36,927 nucleotides of DNA from an uncultured Dorea sp. (lineage in GTDB: Bacteria; Bacillota; Clostridia; Lachnospirales; Lachnospiraceae). Of this stretch, positions 7,328 to 15,821 are shown one piece after another; position 1 is the first letter of the stretch; each line of letters opens with the position of its first letter. The stretch covers positions 1 to 36,927 of the forward strand of contig UQRE01000027.1 in assembly GCA_900543415.1 (NCBI GenBank), given 5' to 3'. Below the pieces are notes generated by a model. It did not search any database. It saw only the letters and a program-made list of their open reading frames with translations, and had not been told where the DNA came from. The position numbers and the translations under genes were made by a program.

Positions 7328-8242
7328 ATGGAATATATTTTAACCACTGATGCTTTAACAAAAACATACAAAAACTTCAAAGCTCTAAATGGTTTTTCCA
7401 TGCATGTACCAAAAGGAGCAATTTACGGTTTTGTTGGGAAAAACGGAGCCGGTAAGACAACGCTTATCCGTCTGATCTGCGGACTTCAGGAACCTTCCTC
7501 CGGTGAATACACATTATATGGAAGAGTAAGAAATGCAAAAGACATAGCAAAATCAAGACGGCGGATGGGGGCAGTTGTGGAAACACCCTCCATTTATCTT
7601 GATATGACAGCATATGAGAATTTAAGAGAACAGTATGACATCCTTGGACTTCCGTCTTACGATGGAATTGAAGAATTGCTGAGATTGACCGGACTTGCTG
7701 ACACCGGCAAAAAGAAAGCGAAGAACTTCTCTCTCGGCATGCGCCAGCGCCTCGGCATTGCACTTGCACTTGCCGGAGATCCCGACTTTCTTGTGTTGGA
7801 TGAACCCGCAAATGGACTTGATCCACAAGGAATTGTGGAGATTCGTGAATTAATCTTGAAACTCAACCGAGAATATCAGATTACTGTCCTCATATCCAGC
7901 CACATTCTGGATGAATTATCCCGCCTTGCCACCCACTACGGATTTATCGATCATGGACGGATGGTAAAGGAAATCAGCAGAGAAGAATTGGAGGCTGCCT
8001 GCGGAAAATGTATACATGTACGAGTTTCCGATACACAGACATTATCTCAGGTTTTAGATTCTATGAACCTAAAATATAGCATCCATTCTGAGACGGAAGC
8101 GGATATTTATGCAGAAATCACTATCTCTAAACTCACGCTTGCTCTTGCCGAAAAATCTTGCGAACTATACACTGTTCAAGAAAAAGAGGAAAGTCTGGAA
8201 AGCTATTATATCGGTTTAGTGGGAGGTTTAAGACATGACTAA
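7328..8242 (+). CDS. ABC transporter ATP-binding protein (ABC-2 / lantibiotic-immunity type)
   Basis: Cytoplasmic ATPase that powers the permease encoded next to it. Walker A is GKNGAGKTT near residue 37, the signature motif is FSLGMRQRLGIAL and Walker B is FLVLDEPANGLDP; a switch His is in ISSHIL. At 304 residues it has the extra C-terminal domain usual in BcrA/LanF-like ATPases. The start follows AAGGAGAG, and the stop overlaps the permease start by 8 bases. Position between a response regulator and a histidine kinase suggests export or removal of a membrane-active compound; the substrate is unknown. Confidence 0.9.
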   Translation: MEYILTTDALTKTYKNFKALNGFSMHVPKGAIYGFVGKNGAGKTTLIRLICGLQEPSSGEYTLYGRVRNAKDIAKSRRRMGAVVETPSIYLDMTAYENLREQYDILGLPSYDGIEELLRLTGLADTGKKKAKNFSLGMRQRLGIALALAGDPDFLVLDEPANGLDPQGIVEIRELILKLNREYQITVLISSHILDELSRLATHYGFIDHGRMVKEISREELEAACGKCIHVRVSDTQTLSQVLDSMNLKYSIHSETEADIYAEITISKLTLALAEKSCELYTVQEKEESLESYYIGLVGGLRHD

Positions 8243-9086
8243 ATTATTACATGCAGGTTTTTATCGTCTGAAAAAAAATAAAGTATTAGGAGGCTGTCTT
8301 CTTGCAATTATAACCTATGAGCTTTTCGTCCTCCTCTCTCAATACCACTCCATGATTAAAGAAGGATACGAATACACACTTGATCCACTTTACTTTAACT
8401 TTCTTGCATTAATCGGAATTCTGTCTTCCATTTTAGTGAGTCTGTTTATCGGAACGGATTACCACGATGGAACCATCCGAAATAAACTTATCTGCGGAGC
8501 ATCCAGAAGTTCTGTTTATTTATCGAATTTTATACTGATGGCTTCCTGCGGTATCTTCTGCGTCCTTACGGGCTATGCAGTTGCTCTCGGTCTTGGGCTC
8601 CCATTGTTTGGTTCTTTTGAGATGCCGGTTTCCGCAGTTTTAGCACTGAGTCTTATCAGTATTTTATTCACCCTTGCCTATGTCTCTATTTTTCACATGG
8701 TAAGTATGACTTGCTCCAGTAAAACAACCTCTGCTGTATGTTGCATTTTACTTGCATTTGCACTTTTTTTTATCGCCATTATGCTGTTTAACTCTCTGGC
8801 ACAACCAGAATATATTGAGCAACTTTCTGCTTCTTCCATGAAAGCGGGACAGATAGTTACAACGGAGGATGCTGTACTGGAAACTGTAAAAAATCCTGCC
8901 TATCTATCGGGTATGAAACGGGAAATCTATCAAAATATCATGGACTTCCTTCCATCCGGACAAATGGTACAACTCTTAAATGGCGGTGACATCCATATTT
9001 TCAGAGCAGCTTTCTATTCTATTTTTATTATTGTGGGAACAAATATGATTGGACCTAGAATTTTTAAAAAGAAAGATATTAAATAA
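8235..9086 (+). CDS. ABC-2 type permease
   Basis: Membrane subunit of the ABC exporter, 283 residues with about six helices (roughly 20-38, 52-72, 95-115, 130-150, 165-185 and a last one near 262-275). A large soluble loop of about 70 residues separates helices five and six, as in BcrB/LanE-like permeases. The GTDYHDGTIRNKLICG segment after helix two is typical of ABC-2 permeases. It overlaps the ATPase gene by 8 bases and lies 16 bases before the kinase gene. Confidence 0.85.
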   Translation: MTKLLHAGFYRLKKNKVLGGCLLAIITYELFVLLSQYHSMIKEGYEYTLDPLYFNFLALIGILSSILVSLFIGTDYHDGTIRNKLICGASRSSVYLSNFILMASCGIFCVLTGYAVALGLGLPLFGSFEMPVSAVLALSLISILFTLAYVSIFHMVSMTCSSKTTSAVCCILLAFALFFIAIMLFNSLAQPEYIEQLSASSMKAGQIVTTEDAVLETVKNPAYLSGMKREIYQNIMDFLPSGQMVQLLNGGDIHIFRAAFYSIFIIVGTNMIGPRIFKKKDIK

Positions 9087-9102
9087 TCGAGGTACATGAA
9101 CT

Positions 9103-10014
9103 ATGCAAACGAGCTTCCTTCTTCTGAGCCTTGGCATCTGCCTGAGCGTTATTCTTATACTGAGTATCAAATTATATCTCATCCGAAGATCTGCGGATGA
9201 GATCAAAGATACATTTGCTGAACGGTTAAAGAACGAAACAAATACTTTAATCTATATCTCCGGAAATGATGCACATATGCGCGCACTTGCCAGTTCTATC
9301 AACGAAGAATTGAAGGCTCTTCGCACACTTCGTCACAAATTTTGGCAAGGTGATCTGGAGGTCAAGGACGCCATCACCGGTGTTTCTCATGATCTCCGGA
9401 CACCGCTTACTTCCATTTCCGGTTATCTCAATCTGTTAAAACAAGAGGAACTATCCACCAAAGCAAAACAATACCTTGCTGTTATCGAGGAGCGAACAGA
9501 CACACTAAAGAATCTGACAGAAGAATTATTTGACTATTCCGTTTTTACCTCTTCCTCTGAAGAACCCGACTTGGAAGAACTCTGCCTAAATCACCAGTTG
9601 GAAAACAGCCTTTCTGCCTACTACGTTGTGTTGAAAGGCTGTCAGATTACGCCCGAAATCTCTATACCGGAAGAAAAAGTAATGCGAAAATTGAATCGCC
9701 GCCTGCTTTCCCGCATTTTTGAGAATATAATAAGCAATGCCATCAAATATAGTGACGGAGATTTCTTTGTCACTTTAACCTCTGACGGAAGTATGACTTT
9801 CTCCAACCACACTTCCCGTCTGGATGCCATTCAAGTAGGTCAGCTCTTCCATCGGTTCTATACCGTGGAAAACGCAAAAACCTCCACCGGTCTCGGACTT
9901 AATATTGCAAAACTTCTCACAGAACAAATGGGCGGAACGATCCGTGCAGAATACGAAGATGGCATGATCCGCGTGATTCTGAAATTTCATTCCCCACCGG
10001 ACAGATCATTGTGA
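9103..10014 (+). CDS. Sensor histidine kinase with one membrane helix
   Basis: Partner of the response regulator at 6569. One N-terminal helix (FLLLSLGICLSVILILSIKL) with almost no extracellular part means it has no obvious external sensor; such kinases often read the state of a partner transporter, here the ABC exporter (inference). The dimerisation domain has the phosphoacceptor in VSHDLRTPLTSISGYL near residue 104; the ATPase domain has the N box ENIISNAIKYS and GLGLNIAKLL. The usual DxGxG of the G1 box is replaced by a degenerate FSNHTS segment, as in other small kinases of these cassettes. It ends two bases before the convergent degV gene. Confidence 0.87.
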   Translation: MQTSFLLLSLGICLSVILILSIKLYLIRRSADEIKDTFAERLKNETNTLIYISGNDAHMRALASSINEELKALRTLRHKFWQGDLEVKDAITGVSHDLRTPLTSISGYLNLLKQEELSTKAKQYLAVIEERTDTLKNLTEELFDYSVFTSSSEEPDLEELCLNHQLENSLSAYYVVLKGCQITPEISIPEEKVMRKLNRRLLSRIFENIISNAIKYSDGDFFVTLTSDGSMTFSNHTSRLDAIQVGQLFHRFYTVENAKTSTGLGLNIAKLLTEQMGGTIRAEYEDGMIRVILKFHSPPDRSL

Positions 10015-10016
10015 TG

Positions 10017-10856
10017 TTATTTCTTCTCCACGAAGCAGACTCCGAACGCCTCCGGTCCGATATGCGTTCCGATTGCCGGACCAATCTGCTTGCGTGAATC
10101 TACCTTACATCCATTCTTTTCCATTTTTTGCTCTAATTTCACACAGTTCTCTTCACCGTAGGAGAAAAGCGAATATACCGGATAATTCTCATCAATCTGA
10201 TAGCCTGCGATTTTTTTCTGAATGGCAGTTAATGTTCTGTTGACTCCAATTCCTTTTCCTACAACTTCTACAGTTCCTTCTCTTGACACTGTAATGATCG
10301 GCTTAAGATTTGCCATATCGCCGATGGCTGCTGCCGCTTTGCTGATGCGTCCGCCTTTGGCAAGATATTCCAATGTATCAACCGCTGCAAAGATCTGAGT
10401 TCTTCCTTTCAGTTCTTCCAACGCTTCGACGATCTCCTGCGCTGTATTTCCTTTCGCCGCCATATCAAGTGCAGTATCACATAAAATTCGGATCGCCACA
10501 ACTGCACTTAAAGAATCTACAATGTAAATCTTATCATAATCTACCATACTGCGGGCAAGCTGTGCGCTTTGGCAAGTACCGCTAAGTGCGGAGGATAAAA
10601 GAATACAGATCAATTCATCCCCTTTTTCTTTCACTTCCTCAAATACATCCAAAAATTCCTGCGGAGATGGCTGTGAAGTCTTCGGAAAATCTTTTCCATG
10701 CACAAGTTTTTCATAAAACTCATCTCTTTCTAAGTTCACTCCGTCCAAATACTGCTCTTCTTGAAAATTTACTTGCAGCGGAACCAAATGTATTCCTTTT
10801 TCTTCAATTTCTTTCTTTGAAAAATCTGCTGCTGAATCTACTAATATACGAATCAC
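10017..10856 (-). CDS. DegV family fatty-acid-binding protein
   Basis: Cytoplasmic protein of the DegV/FakB family, which binds fatty acids and, with the kinase FakA, presents them for phosphorylation. Family motifs visible are ILVDSAADF at the N terminus, KTSQPSPQEF near residue 58 and SSALSGTCQSA near residue 88. The 279-residue length is standard. The start is a GTG at 10856 that overlaps the marR stop in GTGA; its ribosome site GAGGAG lies inside the end of marR, so the two are translationally coupled. No FakA gene is in the window. Confidence 0.9.
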   Translation of the reverse strand: MIRILVDSAADFSKKEIEEKGIHLVPLQVNFQEEQYLDGVNLERDEFYEKLVHGKDFPKTSQPSPQEFLDVFEEVKEKGDELICILLSSALSGTCQSAQLARSMVDYDKIYIVDSLSAVVAIRILCDTALDMAAKGNTAQEIVEALEELKGRTQIFAAVDTLEYLAKGGRISKAAAAIGDMANLKPIITVSREGTVEVVGKGIGVNRTLTAIQKKIAGYQIDENYPVYSLFSYGEENCVKLEQKMEKNGCKVDSRKQIGPAIGTHIGPEAFGVCFVEKK

Positions 10857-11281
10857 ATAATCTCCTCTCTTGCAATCTGTTCAATCAGATGAAAAAGTTC
10901 CAATGTTTTTTCTGCATTTTCGCGTCCTATCCGCTCTACTAATTTGTTTACTATATTTAAGATGTGTTCATGCTGTTCTTGGTACGCACGTATTTTTTCC
11001 TCTCTCAAGGCGATTAATATTTGTCTTTTATCCTTTTGAGAACGCTGCCTGTGAATCCACTCTTTTTTTTCCATATTCATAAGTGTTCGGTTCATTTGAG
11101 ACTTTTGCATTTTTGTCAATGCACATAAATCTGTTGCCGTAATTTCACTTTCTTGGTTCTTGTAAAGTATCCGGCAGATCAATGCTTCATTCAGCGGCAT
11201 CTCTGACACAATCCGCTCATTATTGATAGCAGTTGTCAAATGAATCCATGCATCCAGAATCTGTTCGTTCAATTCACTCAT
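10853..11281 (-). CDS. MarR family transcriptional regulator
   Basis: Winged-helix repressor of 142 residues. The DNA-binding part is near 45-95 (ITATDLCALTKMQKSQMNRTL, then the basic wing WIHRQRSQKDKRQILIAL). It is the first gene of a two-gene operon with degV. The promoter at 11351-11378 and two tandem 16-base repeats that cover its -10 and start indicate autorepression. A link to fatty-acid metabolism (FabT-like control) is possible from the degV partner, but it is inference. Confidence 0.88.
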   Translation of the reverse strand: MSELNEQILDAWIHLTTAINNERIVSEMPLNEALICRILYKNQESEITATDLCALTKMQKSQMNRTLMNMEKKEWIHRQRSQKDKRQILIALREEKIRAYQEQHEHILNIVNKLVERIGRENAEKTLELFHLIEQIAREEIM

Positions 11282-11327
11282 AATTTCACCACTTTCCCTA
11301 TGTAATCAATCTTACACGCAAAAAATT

Positions 11328-11378
11328 AGTTCACAATATGAACAGTTCACATTATAAACTAATTTTCTACATTGTCAA
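11328..11378 (-). promoter_or_regulatory. marR-degV promoter with embedded tandem operator
   Basis: On the minus strand TTGACA (11378-11373), a 16-base spacer and TATAAT (11356-11351) form a near-perfect promoter. Two adjacent 16-base repeats on the plus strand, AGTTCACAATATGAAC (11328-11343) and AGTTCACATTATAAAC (11344-11359), differ at two positions and cover the -10 and the start region. The first contains the palindrome GTTCA-5-TGAAC. This is a good candidate MarR operator. Confidence 0.75.
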
Positions 11379-11407
11379 GAAAAAGATTAAAAAGATAATA
11401 AAATTTA

Positions 11408-11450
11408 TTGACATTACAGTAACTGTACAGCTTATGATACACACTGTATC
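11408..11450 (+). promoter_or_regulatory. MerR-type promoter before the MATE remnant
   Basis: TTGACA (11408-11413) and TATGAT (11433-11438) are 19 bases apart, too far for normal sigma-A use but typical of MerR-family promoters. The spacer holds a perfect dyad, TACAGT-A-ACTGTA (11415-11427). A second perfect inverted repeat, GATACA-CAC-TGTATC (11436-11450), overlaps the -10 and start, centred 22 bases downstream of the first. No MerR gene is in the window. Confidence 0.6.
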
Positions 11451-11479
11451 TTGGAAAGCAAAAAATATGGAGGAATATT

Positions 11480-12289
11480 ATTGAAACTGAAAATGTATAT
11501 TTGAAACCCATTACGTTAAAAAATATTATGAAATTCGCTTTACCTACTATTGCAATGTCTTTATTTATGGCATTTTATACAATGGTAGACGGCTTGTTTG
11601 TCTCCAATCTGATCGGAACAAACGCCTTATCCGCAATCAATTTATCTGCGCCTATCATTTCCTTAGTCACAGCCATCTCTACCATGCTGGCAACCGCCCT
11701 TGTTACCGGAATCACAACACTGATGTTTAACTGGACCATGTTAAGATATGTAGGAGAAAACGGTATCGCCGCCATCACCATCATTATGTATGTACTCATG
11801 TTTGTAAGCTCACTATTTAGCGGTTACTCTTACGGAGTTGCCCCTATGATCAGCTACTATTATGGGGAACAGAATCACGAAAAACTCAAAAAACTGATTC
11901 GTAAAAGCTTAAAGATCATAGCTGTTATTTCTGTCCTCTCCTTAGCCGCATCCTTGATCATAACAAAACCACTTGTCAGCATTTTTGCCAGACCTGACAA
12001 TCCTGTATTTGAGCTTGCTGTCACCGGAAATAGAATTTGCAGTATTGCATTATTATTTATCGGATTCAATATTTTTTCCAGTGGAATGTTCACTGCTTTA
12101 AATAACGGAATCGTTTCCGCCATCCTTGCTTTCTCACGCTCTCTCGTATTCATGGTGATCTGTTTATTGGCACTTCCATTGTTCTTTGGCGTCACAGGTA
12201 TCTGGCTTGCGACTCCGGCTGCCGAACTAATGGCTATCGCATTGGCTTGCTTTATGTTCCTGAAATATAAAAATAAATACAAATTTTAG
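11480..12289 (+). pseudogene. MATE-family multidrug efflux gene with internal in-frame deletion
   Basis: The frame encodes a MATE transporter of only about 262-269 residues against about 450 for the family. The N-terminal part is normal (FALPTIAMSLFMAFYTMVDG, then TNALSAINLSAPI and ISTMLAT), but it jumps directly to LVTGITTLMFN and MRYVGENGIAAITII, which belong to the seventh-helix region. About 190 residues are missing at roughly 11690-11710. The C-terminal half is complete. The start is also damaged: GGAGG (11469-11473) is ideally placed for codon 11480, which is ATT, and the frame from there reads ETENVYLKPIT; the next usable start (TTG 11501) has no ribosome site. It is most likely non-functional. 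Confidence 0.72.
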
Positions 12290-12362
12290 GAAAGTTTTTC
12301 CTCCCTCTTAATATGATTTCTAAAGAAAACCTTATTTCTTCATGAACTTTCTGTGATATCTA

Positions 12363-12391
12363 TTGTAGCTTTGAAGAAAACCGATTAGAAT
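12363..12391 (+). promoter_or_regulatory. Possible promoter of the four-helix membrane protein gene
   Basis: TTGTAG (12363-12368), 17 bases and TAGAAT (12386-12391), 28 bases before the ATG at 12419. The match is moderate. Confidence 0.35.
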
Positions 12392-12418
12392 AAGGACTTG
12401 TATTAGGAGGGATTTTTT

Positions 12419-13210
12419 ATGAGTATAAATAAAGATCATTTAGACAATCACGATTTAGATATTTTTGATGATGACTTTGAAGTGATCTACGAAGGTGATC
12501 TTCCGGACATCCCTATGCCGGAAGATGATAATTTTCAAGATGTATTATCGAATTTATCAGATCTTGACCGCACAAAAAATATTGATTATCTGGAAGAAAA
12601 CTACACTACTTCCTTTGATTTGGATGAAAAAACAAAGGAAAAATATGAAAAAGCTTCCAAGAAGAAAAAACGAAAAGAAATGCCGAACCTTTTTAAGCCT
12701 TTGGCAAAAACTGCTAAGGCCGGCGGCAAAGCAGGTGCAAAAGCAATCTATAAAACGACAAACTTACTTCTGCGGGGCGCTACTTTAATTTTAACCGGAG
12801 CGATCATTGCCGTCCTCGCCTTTCACTTTTGGAAGAATTATGCACCTTACGGCTCACTCGCCCAAGCCATAGACCAGCACAACTATGTTCTTGGCGCTTA
12901 TTTTTCTGTAGCTTTGTTCCTGCTTCTTGTTGAATCTATTACTTTTCTTATGATTCTCTTTGGAAGCAAAACAAAGAAAGACAGGAGAGGGCGCGCCGCA
13001 GACAACGGAAGGGGTCTTTTCTCTTTCCTGTTTATCTACGCCGGTTCCTACCTGTCTTTGCATTTACATTCATTGATTCCGGCTTCACCTGCGCCGCTTC
13101 AAGGCGTTCAAGGAGCCTTAACAATTTACGGAAGTCTCCACAACATTCTCCTTCCGCTATGTGTTGCCGGTGTCTTTAGTTGTATTTTGAGGAGGTTTGC
13201 TATCCGTTAA
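12419..13210 (+). CDS. Unrecognised membrane protein with acidic N-terminal domain
   Basis: I do not recognise this 263-residue protein. Residues 1-70 are hydrophilic and strongly acidic (DDDFEVIYEGDLPDIPMPEDD), then comes a very basic stretch (KKKKRKEMPNLFKPLAKTAK, about 80-100) and four predicted helices (about 115-138, 150-180, 198-218 and 232-255). The basic patch before the first helix suggests the acidic N terminus is cytoplasmic. The start has GGAGGG upstream. The last 54 bases overlap the end of the convergent gene at 13157, and no terminator is visible between them. It appears to be monocistronic. Confidence 0.75.
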   Translation: MSINKDHLDNHDLDIFDDDFEVIYEGDLPDIPMPEDDNFQDVLSNLSDLDRTKNIDYLEENYTTSFDLDEKTKEKYEKASKKKKRKEMPNLFKPLAKTAKAGGKAGAKAIYKTTNLLLRGATLILTGAIIAVLAFHFWKNYAPYGSLAQAIDQHNYVLGAYFSVALFLLLVESITFLMILFGSKTKKDRRGRAADNGRGLFSFLFIYAGSYLSLHLHSLIPASPAPLQGVQGALTIYGSLHNILLPLCVAGVFSCILRRFAIR

Positions 13211-14086
13211 TTCACTTTCGGACAGAAGCGCTCTTTCTTCTCTTTCCTCCTCTTCTACAGCTTTCTTCAAAAAGTCTGCGTCCTTAGACTTAAGCCTTGG
13301 AATAAAACGCTTGGCAAATCTTCCTTTGCCACGGTTCTTAATATAGAAATAACCAATGACGGAGAATACAACCGCCCCAATAAAATTGACAATCAAGTCT
13401 TTCATCGTATCAATGAGACCGACATCCAGATAACCGCCAATACCAAGGCTTTCTCCTTTCACAAATGCATCATTGATTCCTCGGATATGCACCGCCACAT
13501 TACTTCTGGTCGGATCAAGCATAACCGAGTGGATCTGATGGATAACCGTATCTTTCTGCATGTCCAGATGGAACATCTGATCCATACCAAATTCAAAAAA
13601 TTCCCACACAACGCCAATCGTCATAGAGAAACAAAACGCTACAATCGCCACAAATAAAGGCGACAGCTTCATAGATACCTTCTTACTTTGGTTTAGAATG
13701 TCTACCAGCGCGAAACCAATAGCAGCCATCAAAAATCCATTGATCGTGTGAAGCGCCGTATCCCATGACGGAACTTTAATATAATAAGATTGAATCTCTC
13801 CCAGAATTTCTGCCGCAAATATAAAGATCAAAATCGTAATTTCCAATGCGGTCGGTAATTCAATCTTCAAATTAATCTGAATGAGACTTGGTACAATTAA
13901 CAAAAGTAATGTAAGGATACACAAAAATACATTTTCATAATTCTTATTAAAAAACTGAAGAATCATCATCAGTATAACCATTACGCGCAAAGTCATATAC
14001 ACGATAAACGAGCTTTTATGCTCTCTTAACTCCATGTGAAGCGCAGCCTTCATTACTTTCCATCTTTTCTTAAGTTGTAATTTCAT
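13157..14086 (-). CDS. YjdF/DUF2238-like integral membrane protein
   Basis: A 309-residue protein with about seven helices in residues 25-260 and a charged C-terminal tail. It has the conserved elements of the DUF2238/YjdF family: WDTALHTINGFLMAAIGFAL, GVVWEFFEFGMDQ and IDTMKDLIVNFIGA, whose conserved acidic and His residues sit near helix ends. The function of the family is unknown. It starts 12 bases after the sufB-like stop behind an AGGAG site, so it is cotranscribed with the Fe-S assembly genes. Confidence 0.72.
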   Translation of the reverse strand: MKLQLKKRWKVMKAALHMELREHKSSFIVYMTLRVMVILMMILQFFNKNYENVFLCILTLLLLIVPSLIQINLKIELPTALEITILIFIFAAEILGEIQSYYIKVPSWDTALHTINGFLMAAIGFALVDILNQSKKVSMKLSPLFVAIVAFCFSMTIGVVWEFFEFGMDQMFHLDMQKDTVIHQIHSVMLDPTRSNVAVHIRGINDAFVKGESLGIGGYLDVGLIDTMKDLIVNFIGAVVFSVIGYFYIKNRGKGRFAKRFIPRLKSKDADFLKKAVEEEEREERALLSESELTDSKPPQNTTKDTGNT

Positions 14087-14098
14087 AGTTCTCCTTAT

Positions 14099-15025
14099 TT
14101 AATTCAAGAAATTGTCAATGATGATTCCCTCAGCCTCTTCTTCCGTCATACCAAGCGTACGAAGCTTGATAAGCTGTTCATCATTAATTCTTCCAATCGC
14201 TGCTTCATGGATGATCGCCGCATCCAGATGTCTTGCATTAATCTCCGGAATAGAGGCAACCTCTGCGTGATCCATAATAATAGAATCACATTGTACGTGT
14301 GCCTGACATTTCGCATTTCCCACAGCCTTCGGATGGAATACCTGTCTGGATGTCCCTTTCGCAACGGATCTGGAAATAATCTGCGCGGAGCTTCCTTCTC
14401 CATTCAATCTCACTTCCATATTTGACTCTGCAAACTGACTTCCGTGTGTCATTAATTTTTCAATGACATATAGCTTTGCTCCTGCATCCAGCTCTACTTC
14501 TGTCTCACGTTTTGTAGAATCAACACCCTTGATCTGTGCGGTATCCAACGTAAATACACTATCTTCGCCAATATAGATCTTTGTCACCGGATCTAAGATA
14601 CGTGAGCCTGTCCCTTCTCCTTCACCATAATGCTTCTCTTCGTAACGGACATTTGCGTTCTTTCCCACATGGAAAGAATGGATTCCATTGTGTCTGCTGT
14701 CGTTACATCCACTGTTATGGATTCCGCAGCCCGCAATGATCACTACGTCCGCTCCGTCTGCAATATAAAAATCGTTATACACCTGATCGTCCATGCCGGA
14801 AGCATTGACAACAACCGGAATGCTGACCGTTTCTCCTTTTGTCTCGCCATCAATATAAATGTCGATTCCCTGTCGGTCTTCTTTTCTCTTAATCTTCACA
14901 TGTTCACTATCTCCATGACAGATGGAAACTCCGTTCTGGCGAAGATTGTAGGCGCCTTCCTGTTTGAACTCTCCTCCGCTGATCTGCCCTAAAATCTGTT
15001 CTGTAACTTTATCTAATTCTGCCAT
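14099..15025 (-). CDS. SufB/SufD-family Fe-S cluster assembly scaffold (short form)
   Basis: Partner of SufC in Fe-S cluster assembly. The 308-residue protein from ATG 15025 (AGAGGTG site) is a SufB/D beta-helix core without the long N-terminal region of the 420-490 residue SufB and SufD. The C terminus has HEAAIGRINDEQLIKLRTLG and MTEEEAEGIIIDNFL, the SufC-binding end of the family. A cysteine- and histidine-rich loop, CGIHNSGCNDSRHNGIH at residues 100-116, is followed by YEEKHYGEGEGTGSRI. With sufC as the only other Suf gene, this looks like a minimal two-gene system of the kind described in anaerobes. I do not choose between SufB and SufD. Confidence 0.85.
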   Translation of the reverse strand: MAELDKVTEQILGQISGGEFKQEGAYNLRQNGVSICHGDSEHVKIKRKEDRQGIDIYIDGETKGETVSIPVVVNASGMDDQVYNDFYIADGADVVIIAGCGIHNSGCNDSRHNGIHSFHVGKNANVRYEEKHYGEGEGTGSRILDPVTKIYIGEDSVFTLDTAQIKGVDSTKRETEVELDAGAKLYVIEKLMTHGSQFAESNMEVRLNGEGSSAQIISRSVAKGTSRQVFHPKAVGNAKCQAHVQCDSIIMDHAEVASIPEINARHLDAAIIHEAAIGRINDEQLIKLRTLGMTEEEAEGIIIDNFLN

Positions 15026-15042
15026 TTGCACTCACCTCTTCC

Positions 15043-15762
15043 TTACGCTTTGTTTAAGCAGGCACAACTGTCTTTCGTAAGCAGTGTCGGAAGAATCTTT
15101 TCTGTCTCTCCCAGTGCCGCAATCTTTCCATCTTCAATGACCATAATACGGTCTGCCATCTGAATAATCCTCTCTTGATGTGAGATCAAGATCAGACTTT
15201 CTTTTTTCTCACTGTGAATCTTCTCAAACTGCTGAATCAGCATGGAGAAGCTCCACAGGTCAATTCCTGCCTCCGGTTCATCAAAAATACAAAGTTTATG
15301 AGGTTTCGCAAGAACGGTTGCAATCTCCAGACGTTTCATCTCTCCACCGGACAATGTTCCATCCACTTCACGCTCAATATATTCCTGTGCGCAAAGTCCT
15401 ACAGAACTTAACATCTTACAGATTTCCGGATGTGTAAGTTCTCTGTCCGCAGCAAGACTAAGAAGTCTCTTTACCGTCATACCTTTAAATCTCGGCGGCT
15501 GTTGAAATGCAAATCCAATCCCTGCATTTGCTCTATGATTAATGTCATAAGGAGTAATGTCTTCTCCGTCTAAGATAATCTGTCCTGAATCTTCTTTGGC
15601 GATTCCCATAAGCACTTTTGCAAGCGAAGACTTTCCGCCTCCATTCGGTCCGGTGATGACTAACATCTCTCCGTCTTCTACCTGAAAGCTTACGTCCTTG
15701 ACAATGCTTCTTTTCACTCCGTTTTCTTCTACTTTGAATGTCAGATTCTTTACTTCAAGCAT
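15043..15762 (-). CDS. sufC: SufC Fe-S assembly ATPase
   Basis: ABC-type ATPase that drives conformational change of the SufB/D scaffold. From the ATG at 15762 (AAGGAG site, MLEVKNL) it has 239 residues, close to the usual 250. Walker A is GPNGGGKSSLAK, the Q loop is FAFQQPPRFKG, the signature is LSGGEMKRLEIA, Walker B is LCIFDEPEAGIDLWSF and the switch His is in LISHQ; the pattern is SufC rather than a transporter ATPase. It is the first gene of sufC-sufB-yjdF-like, 17 bases before the scaffold gene, with its own promoter at 15822-15850. Confidence 0.93.
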   Translation of the reverse strand: MLEVKNLTFKVEENGVKRSIVKDVSFQVEDGEMLVITGPNGGGKSSLAKVLMGIAKEDSGQIILDGEDITPYDINHRANAGIGFAFQQPPRFKGMTVKRLLSLAADRELTHPEICKMLSSVGLCAQEYIEREVDGTLSGGEMKRLEIATVLAKPHKLCIFDEPEAGIDLWSFSMLIQQFEKIHSEKKESLILISHQERIIQMADRIMVIEDGKIAALGETEKILPTLLTKDSCACLNKA

Positions 15763-15821
15763 GTGATAAGCTCCTTTTCTCTGATTTCCTTTTCTTTTCG
15801 CATTTTTCTGCAATACATTAC

